Source: Thalassiosira profunda (Eukaryota > Bacillariophyta > Thalassiosirophyceae > Thalassiosirales > Thalassiosiraceae). Taken from it: a stretch of 11,313 nucleotides of DNA. The stretch covers positions 1 to 11,313 of the forward strand of contig JALLAP010001977.1 of assembly GCA_036939355.1 (NCBI GenBank), given 5' to 3'. Below are positions 7,749-11,313 of the stretch, piece by piece. The position numbers and the translations under genes are program-made. A model generated the notes under the pieces. It saw only the letters and a list, made by a program, of their open reading frames with translations, was not told the DNA's origin and made no database searches. Position 1 is the first letter of the stretch, and each line of letters starts with the position of its first letter.

Positions 7749-7798
7749 AGGTGGACGACGGCACGGACGACGATGACGAAGAGGTACCCTGAACGGTA
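7749..7798 (+). pseudogene. Inverted copy of the lectin gene's 3' terminus (right arm)
   Basis: On the plus strand, 7749-7793 matches 43 of 45 bases of the reverse complement of 2856-2900. Read in the matching frame it gives VDDGTDDDDEEVP and the same TGA stop, so both substitutions change an amino acid but neither breaks the frame. After TGA it lacks 10 bases present in the other copy, then shares AACGGTA and weaker AT-rich similarity to about 7822. Homology begins exactly at AG/GTGGAC, preceded by CCTCCGTTCTCTC, as at a splice acceptor. It is either a remnant of an oppositely oriented paralogue's last exon or one arm of an inverted duplication. Confidence 0.75.
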
Positions 7799-7806
7799 GA
7801 AACATA

Positions 7807-7822
7807 ACTAATAATGATTAGT
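7807..7822. other. Small AT-rich hairpin near the gene 2 transcript end
   Basis: ACTAAT (7807-7812) and ATTAGT (7817-7822) form a 6-bp stem with an AATG loop, between the inverted repeat arm and the gene 2 stop codon at 7879. In gene 2 transcripts it would lie about 60 bases past the stop codon. The stem is short, so a function is uncertain. Confidence 0.35.
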
Positions 7823-7878
7823 ACATAAGCTCACATCACAGACAAATCGGTAGCTTGGCCAAATTGGAATCCTTGATT

Positions 7879-10188
7879 CTAATTGGAGCAGCAGTGGCGT
7901 CCCCAGGTGAACAGCCCGACAAAAATCATCCCAATGACCTCCAATGTTAAGACGATTGCGCTCAGGGTCATGATTCCGGACGTGACCTCCATGTTATTGA
8001 GGAAGAGCATGTAGCCGCCAATCACGTTGAGGATGAACATGATCGTCAGCGACAGAAGCGCCGCGCTGATGAAGCGCTGCGCATTGGGCTTGAGCTCGTA
8101 GTCCGCCGCGCCGCAGCACTTGCAGTTGATGGCCGACGTCAGGATCAGCGCAAGGATATTGCAGACGCCGGCAATGTACGGCATGGCCGCGAGGGGGATG
8201 AAGGTGAGGATGAAGGACACAAGGAGGAGGCCGAAGATCGCGGTGCCCATTTGCTTCCCGTCGTCGTCGTGGGCATCGCGGCTCCTCGTCAATGGGCTCG
8301 TTGATGGACGGGAGTTAGGCCTTACTTGGGCGGAGCCCCCATCAAAGATCGAACGACCGGTCGAAGTCGTTGGCACATTGGGATCGACCGTGCCATCTGA
8401 AACGGAGTTGAAGATTTTCATGCCCATCTCCGGCGTCAGCTTATCCAACAAGGTGTGCTCTCCGTAGTTGCTAAAAAGAGTTGCCAGGAATGGAAGTGAG
8501 ATAGATAATCGAGCTCGATCGAGAGGCAACACGAATAATGAGAGACTCACCTGTCGCCCAGATCCGAAAAGCCAATGTTTCCGGAGTCGCTCAGGTGGGA
8601 CGCTCCCGATGCCAACACCGCGCCGCTGTCGTCCTTCAACTCCCACTTGACGTCGAGGTGAATCCAACCCATCCCAAACTCCGCGCAGCACATACGCTCG
8701 CAGCGATCGCCCTCGGTGCACCTAACGAGGGTGATAGTCAAGACTTGGCCCAGGAGACGCGTCCGGAGCGGACTCAGCTTCTCATTCAAGCGATCGCAGA
8801 CGCGGTTGGTCATTTCGTCGCCCCCTTGAATGTCGTACTTGATCTCCAGAGGAGGAGCCTTCGTCTCCGTGGCCGAGGCGTTGGCGGTCACGCCCTCTTC
8901 AATATCGCCCACCCCTTCGTACGCCACAATTGCAATGCCTTTGGCCGCCCGCATCCGCGCCACCGCCATGGTGGCAGTCTTGCAAGGCGCTCCATTGACC
9001 GTCCCCAGAACTTGGCCAACCTCCAAGTCGGTGCGGACGAACAGGCCATCCTGGGCGATGGACGTGATTCTGATGGCGCTATCGTTTCCGGTGAGGCCGA
9101 TCCCGAGAAAGCAGTCCTGGCTCGGCTTCGTCACAAACACTTTGACCTGCCTCCCGGTATCGAGGCGCGCCTCCTTCGCGCCAGCCTTTTCGCTGCCATC
9201 CTCGATCGCGATGCTCCGCTGCTTAATGCCTACAGCGGTCGACACGACCTCCTTGACGTTTCCCTCCTCCTCCTTCTCCTCCTCCCCTCGCCCACCGCCG
9301 CTTTCCTTCGTGGTCGCCTCCGGTGCCTCGTCTGCACCGTCCTTCTTCCGCGCCGCCGCGAGGGCCGCCTCCAGCGCAATGCGGCTGTTGGGAACGTAGC
9401 CAGAGTCGTTCCTCGCGCGCAGCTCTTCCTTCAGCTCCGCGACGGTCATCGACGAGAGCGAGGCCGGGGGCAGGGCGCCGCGCTTCTCCTCGACTGCCAC
9501 CACCGCCTTGCCCTTCTCGAGGCTGGCGACGAAGGCCGACCGCTGGCTCTGCACGCTGGCGAGCCGCTCGCTCTTCTTCTTCTTGAGGCTGGCCAGCCTC
9601 TCCCGCAGCGNCTGCACGCTGGCGAGCCGCTCGCTCTTCTTCTTCTTGAGGCTGGCCAGCCTCTCCTGCAGCGCGGCCGCGGCGTCGTCCTCGTCGTCCT
9701 TGCCGCCGGTCTCGAGGCTGGCGAAGAACGCGGCGAGGGTCTCCCCGACCTTGGCCGCCTCGGCCTCGCCGCAAACGGGCAAAAGTGGGGGCTGAGAAAG
9801 CTGCGCGACGAGAGGAATTGCAAAAGCGGGGTTGAGAATGTAATGGATGGCGTGATATGGGCAAGACATTGGATGGACGCTGCGACGAGATGAGCACACT
9901 CGCTCGCTGATGTGCAAGGCATGAGGTATGTGCACATCTGATGCACCTCGTCGCAATTGCAACTCCCCGATTTTCCTTGTCGCGATTGCAACTCACCTCC
10001 TTGGCCACGTGGCCCGCGGCCTTCCCGCCCTCGACCGTCTCGAGGACGTAGTCGAGCAGGTCCTCGGCGTCGGTGGCGTCGTCGTCCGTGACGATCTTCA
10101 GTTGGGCCTTCAGCTGGGCGCGCAGCTTGGCTCTCTCCGGGGGCGTCAGCGCGCGGGGGACGGCGAGGGCGGCGACGGTGGCGGTCAT
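7879..10188 (-). CDS. Three-exon multidomain protein: PWI/Nab2-like, coiled coil, SAP-like, PDZ-like, four TM helices
   Basis: Exons read leftward are 10188-9997, 9800-8551 and 8470-7879 (2034 bases, 677 residues). The start ATG has A at -3. The donor at 9996 (GTGAGT) is followed by acceptors at 9801 or 9792, both in phase 0. The second intron (GTGAGT...TTTTTAG, 80 nt) splits an AGC Ser codon and joins the frames exactly. Domains: helical Nab2/PWI-like N-terminus (27-92, LLDYVLETVEGGK..HVAKE); coiled coil with two 21-residue repeats (about 106-148); SAP-like segment (178-214, MTVAELKEELRARN); acidic linker; PDZ-like domain (282-358, LGIGL, ITSIAQDGLF, TVNG); a Cys-containing domain of unknown type (382-505); four TM helices (about 556-576, 578-596, 613-637, 644-669). 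The function is unknown. The C-terminus suggests a membrane-anchored scaffold. One N at 9611 falls in a codon that is Ala, Pro, Ser or Thr whatever the base. Confidence 0.78.
8471..8550 (-). other. Intron 2 of gene 2 (80 nt)
   Basis: Read on the minus strand it starts GTGAGTCTCTC after GGCGACAG and ends CTCTTTTTAG before CAACTACGG. It contains in-frame stops relative to exon 2 (the exon 2 frame ends within a few codons of the donor). Removing it connects LSDSGNIGFSDLGD to SNYGEHTLLDKL without a shift. Canonical GT-AG ends and a pyrimidine-rich acceptor make it a strong call. Confidence 0.85.
9549..9674 (-). repeat. Two 63-bp tandem repeats coding for coiled coil, with one ambiguous base
   Basis: Units 9549-9611 and 9612-9674 are essentially identical; the only resolved difference is C versus T near the end (CTCCCGCAG versus CTCCTGCAG). 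Each encodes 21 residues (ERLASLKKKKSERLASVQ plus three), equal to three heptads. The single N of the window (9611) is the last base of the first unit, so it sits exactly on the repeat junction. The homologous base in the other unit is C. Copy number in the genome may be higher than assembled. Confidence 0.9.
9801..9996 (-). other. Intron 1 of gene 2 (196 or 205 nt)
   Basis: The donor GTGAGT follows GCCAAGGAG. Two acceptors 9 nt apart (CGCGCAG then CTTTCTCAG, minus strand) keep the same phase, so splicing may add or omit Leu-Ser-Gln. The intron is visibly AT-richer than the flanking exons. TCGC(A/G)ATTGCAACTC occurs twice at 9951-9965 and 9980-9994 (plus strand), so the donor-proximal sequence is duplicated 29 bases apart, with GT changed to GG in the inner copy. 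Confidence 0.8.
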
Positions 10189-10414
10189 GGTCGAGGCGAA
10201 TGGAGATCGTCGTTGGGGCGCGGCGCGAGGTGAATATTATGAGAAGGCCCGCCGATTGATGTTGATCGTTGCCTTCGGCCCCGAGCAATCGCTCTTCTGC
10301 CGACCTGCTGCTCTCGCGTGGCGGCCCAATCCTGCACAGGTGACAGGGTGAAATGCCGGCGGATAGTGCCCCAAGGCAACGCTCTTCAAGTTGCAGAAGC
10401 CTGCAGCCGAAGAT

Positions 10415-10456
10415 GGGTGATGACACGGTTGTGCTGGGTAATGACGCGGATGTGCG
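10415..10456 (+). repeat. Imperfect 21-bp tandem duplication
   Basis: GGGTGATGACACGGTTGTGC (plus one base) is followed directly by GGGTAATGACGCGGATGTGC (plus one base), 17 of 21 matching. The unit length is a multiple of three, so it keeps the frame of the overlapping unrecognised open reading frame (GDDTVVL/GNDADVR). It could be a duplicated upstream element of gene 2 or chance. Confidence 0.55.
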
Positions 10457-10780
10457 GCACCTAATAACACCGAATCCTGCACAGAGCAAACAACCCGCCG
10501 TCGCCTCCAAACTTCGCTGGCCCCGCGCGCCACGTCCCCCACACCTCTGCCTCTCGCCTCCGTCCATGGTTCCGGTGACGAATAGCCGCCCTGTCCTCTC
10601 GCGGCTTGGGAGAGGGACGCGCCGGCTGGGTGTCCGTCGGGTGCTCTAGAGCAGAAGCTATTGTACAATACTATGGTACGTAAGTATCTTGTATCTAGGT
10701 ATCTCAAGGTACGCTTCGAGTACACAGATCAGATCAAAACAGTGATAGAGAGTGGAGATTTCAGTTGCAGCACTATTGTA

Positions 10781-10803
10781 AGCTGCTCTCCGAGCAGCTG
10801 CTC
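10781..10803. other. Perfect 8-bp hairpin overlapping a 12-bp palindrome
   Basis: AGCTGCTC (10781-10788) and GAGCAGCT (10792-10799) form a perfect stem with a TCC loop. The right arm also starts the palindrome GAGCAGCTGCTC (10792-10803), so two alternative pairings are possible. It lies about 60 bases beyond the stop codon of the leftward gene at the right edge and would be in its 3' UTR or terminator region. It does not match the histone mRNA 3' stem-loop consensus. Confidence 0.5.
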
Positions 10804-10863
10804 ACTAGATAGCTGGCAACGTTAATTCTACACACTTTTAAACTCGCGTTGGCATCCGGTGCG

Positions 10864-11313
10864 TTATCGCCGACACCGCGCAAACCACGACGTCCAGCAC
10901 GCGAACGGCGAGCACCGCTCCTCCTCCGCCGCCGAATACCGGGCGAACAAATCCAATTCGTCGTCCCGTCTGGGCTTGTAGAGAAAATAATACTGCGAGG
11001 GGCTGGCAGCGTTGGGGTCAGCGGCGCGTTCCGTCGCGCCGATGCCGTCCGCTGCGACGTCGTGTTGCGCCAGTGTGCGATGTTCGAGCTCTGCGCCACC
11101 GGCAGCCTCACTCGATTCCGTGTGGGCCTTTTCCTCTGCATCGAATCGCGCTGCATCGCATCCCGCCGCATCCCCCAACATACCCTCGACGCCCATCCTC
11201 CGCTCGCCCTCCTCCCTCTCGTCTCTCGCCGCACGCCGCTGCCCCTCCACCCCCATCCGCACCAGCCGTGCCATCGCCTCCCCGACCCCCCGCCCGTCCA
11301 GCGCGCTCGTCTC
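10864..11313 (-). CDS. Partial hypothetical protein, 3' end only
   Basis: The frame is open from the window edge to a TAA at 10864-10866, giving 149 residues. The first ATG in it (11274) is only the thirteenth codon boundary inside the edge, so the gene probably starts outside. The product is Ala-, Glu- and Arg-rich (for example DEREEGERRMGVEG, ARFDAEEKAHTESSEAAGG), probably disordered or helical, and ends QYYFLYKPRRDDELDLFARY then a Cys/Trp-containing tail. The sharp fall in GC content just past the stop supports a real gene end. I recognise no family. A competing frame (10773-11234) on the same strand is Arg-rich and looks less protein-like. An intron within the segment cannot be excluded. 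Confidence 0.4.
   Translation of the reverse strand, partial: ETSALDGRGVGEAMARLVRMGVEGQRRAARDEREEGERRMGVEGMLGDAAGCDAARFDAEEKAHTESSEAAGGAELEHRTLAQHDVAADGIGATERAADPNAASPSQYYFLYKPRRDDELDLFARYSAAEEERCSPFACWTSWFARCRR

Larger units (their letters stand above)
7447..7878. other. Spacer between gene 2 stop and lectin gene start
   Basis: These 432 bases must hold the 3' UTR of gene 2 and the promoter and 5' UTR of the lectin gene. The minus-strand reading frame of the lectin gene is open back to 7734, so an N-terminal extension of up to 96 residues cannot be excluded, but it would hide the signal peptide. An inverted CCAAT motif lies at 7477-7481, probably too close to the start codon to be a promoter element. 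Other contents are the 22-bp tandem repeat at 7709-7748, the inverted copy of the lectin gene tail at 7749-7798 and the small hairpin at 7807-7822. No TATA box is convincing. Confidence 0.5.
10189..10863. other. Intergenic region upstream of gene 2
   Basis: No gene is supported here. Within 60 bases upstream of the gene 2 ATG, the minus strand carries an AT-rich CATAATATTC, the only TATA-like stretch seen. A 98-codon plus-strand frame (10353-10649) and a 162-codon minus-strand frame (10237-10725) overlap each other and show no family. The former contains a 7-residue repeat from the tandem duplication at 10415-10456. AATCCTGCACAG occurs twice (10328-10339, 10473-10484). From about 10650 to 10860 the sequence is AT-rich and would include the 3' UTR of the leftward gene entering from the right edge. 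Confidence 0.5.

Noticed and set aside
7879..8721. A separate 280-residue gene made of the four-TM part alone
   Set aside because: Its first 86 or so codons are the antisense-like frame of exon 2 and intron 2. The GT-AG intron at 8471-8550 joins the four-TM part to the PDZ-containing exon in phase, so a single gene explains it better.
8538..9893. A 451-codon plus-strand open frame
   Set aside because: It is the antisense shadow of gene 2 exon 2. It runs over intron 1 and the repeat with Leu-rich low-complexity output, and the sense strand has recognisable PDZ-like and coiled-coil segments plus matching splice sites.
10353..10649. A 98-codon plus-strand frame upstream of gene 2
   Set aside because: It overlaps an equally long minus-strand frame, shows no family, and part of it is an imperfect tandem duplication. 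A real short gene is not excluded, but the sequence gives no positive support.

Overview
The window looks like the subtelomeric end of a chromosome from a GC-rich eukaryotic alga, most likely a stramenopile (ochrophyte). Three things support this. Gene 2 has GT-AG introns that join in phase and no bacterial gene layout. A C-rich telomere-like tract (CCCTAA/CCCTA) lies at 193-226, oriented as on the left end of a chromosome. The protein architectures are ones I associate with diatoms and related algae: a Cys/Gly-rich beta-helix surface protein with 'CPG...GY.SL..L..DL' and 'CFS.W..L' modules, and a PDZ-like '..KPS.D..LGIGL....I.ITSIA.DGLF' domain. The species cannot be fixed from the sequence alone; the strong GC contrast between genes and flanks argues against a typical low-GC diatom.

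Layout: 1-190 is pyrimidine-rich low-complexity DNA. 193-226 is an interstitial telomere-like tract. 230-2850 has no convincing gene. It is filled with degenerate copies of a CTGCAAC heptamer and a longer GCCCATTTT..CCTCGGTGC unit, all in one orientation, interrupted by a hairpin pair (1905-1970) and a GC-rich island (1975-2400). 2857-7446 (minus) is an intronless gene for a 1529-residue secreted or surface type I membrane protein with a fucolectin-type F5/8C domain, two beta-helix regions, one TM helix and an acidic tail. 7447-7878 is a short spacer holding an inverted copy of that gene's own 3' end. 7879-10188 (minus) is a three-exon gene for a 677-residue protein: Nab2/PWI-like N-terminus, coiled-coil repeats, SAP-like segment, PDZ-like domain, conserved Cys-containing domain and four TM helices. 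10189-10863 is intergenic. 10864-11313 (minus) is probably the 3' end of a third gene cut by the window edge.

All three genes are transcribed leftward, toward the presumed telomere. No operon-like relationship is implied. The most unusual structure is the inverted repeat flanking the lectin gene: 45 bp of its last codons, stop codon and start of the 3' UTR (43/45 identical) recur in opposite orientation about 300 bp upstream of its start codon, still in frame with a stop codon. This suggests a paralogue remnant, a potentially invertible gene, or a transcript whose ends can pair. No tRNA, rRNA, CRISPR array or complete transposon was found.
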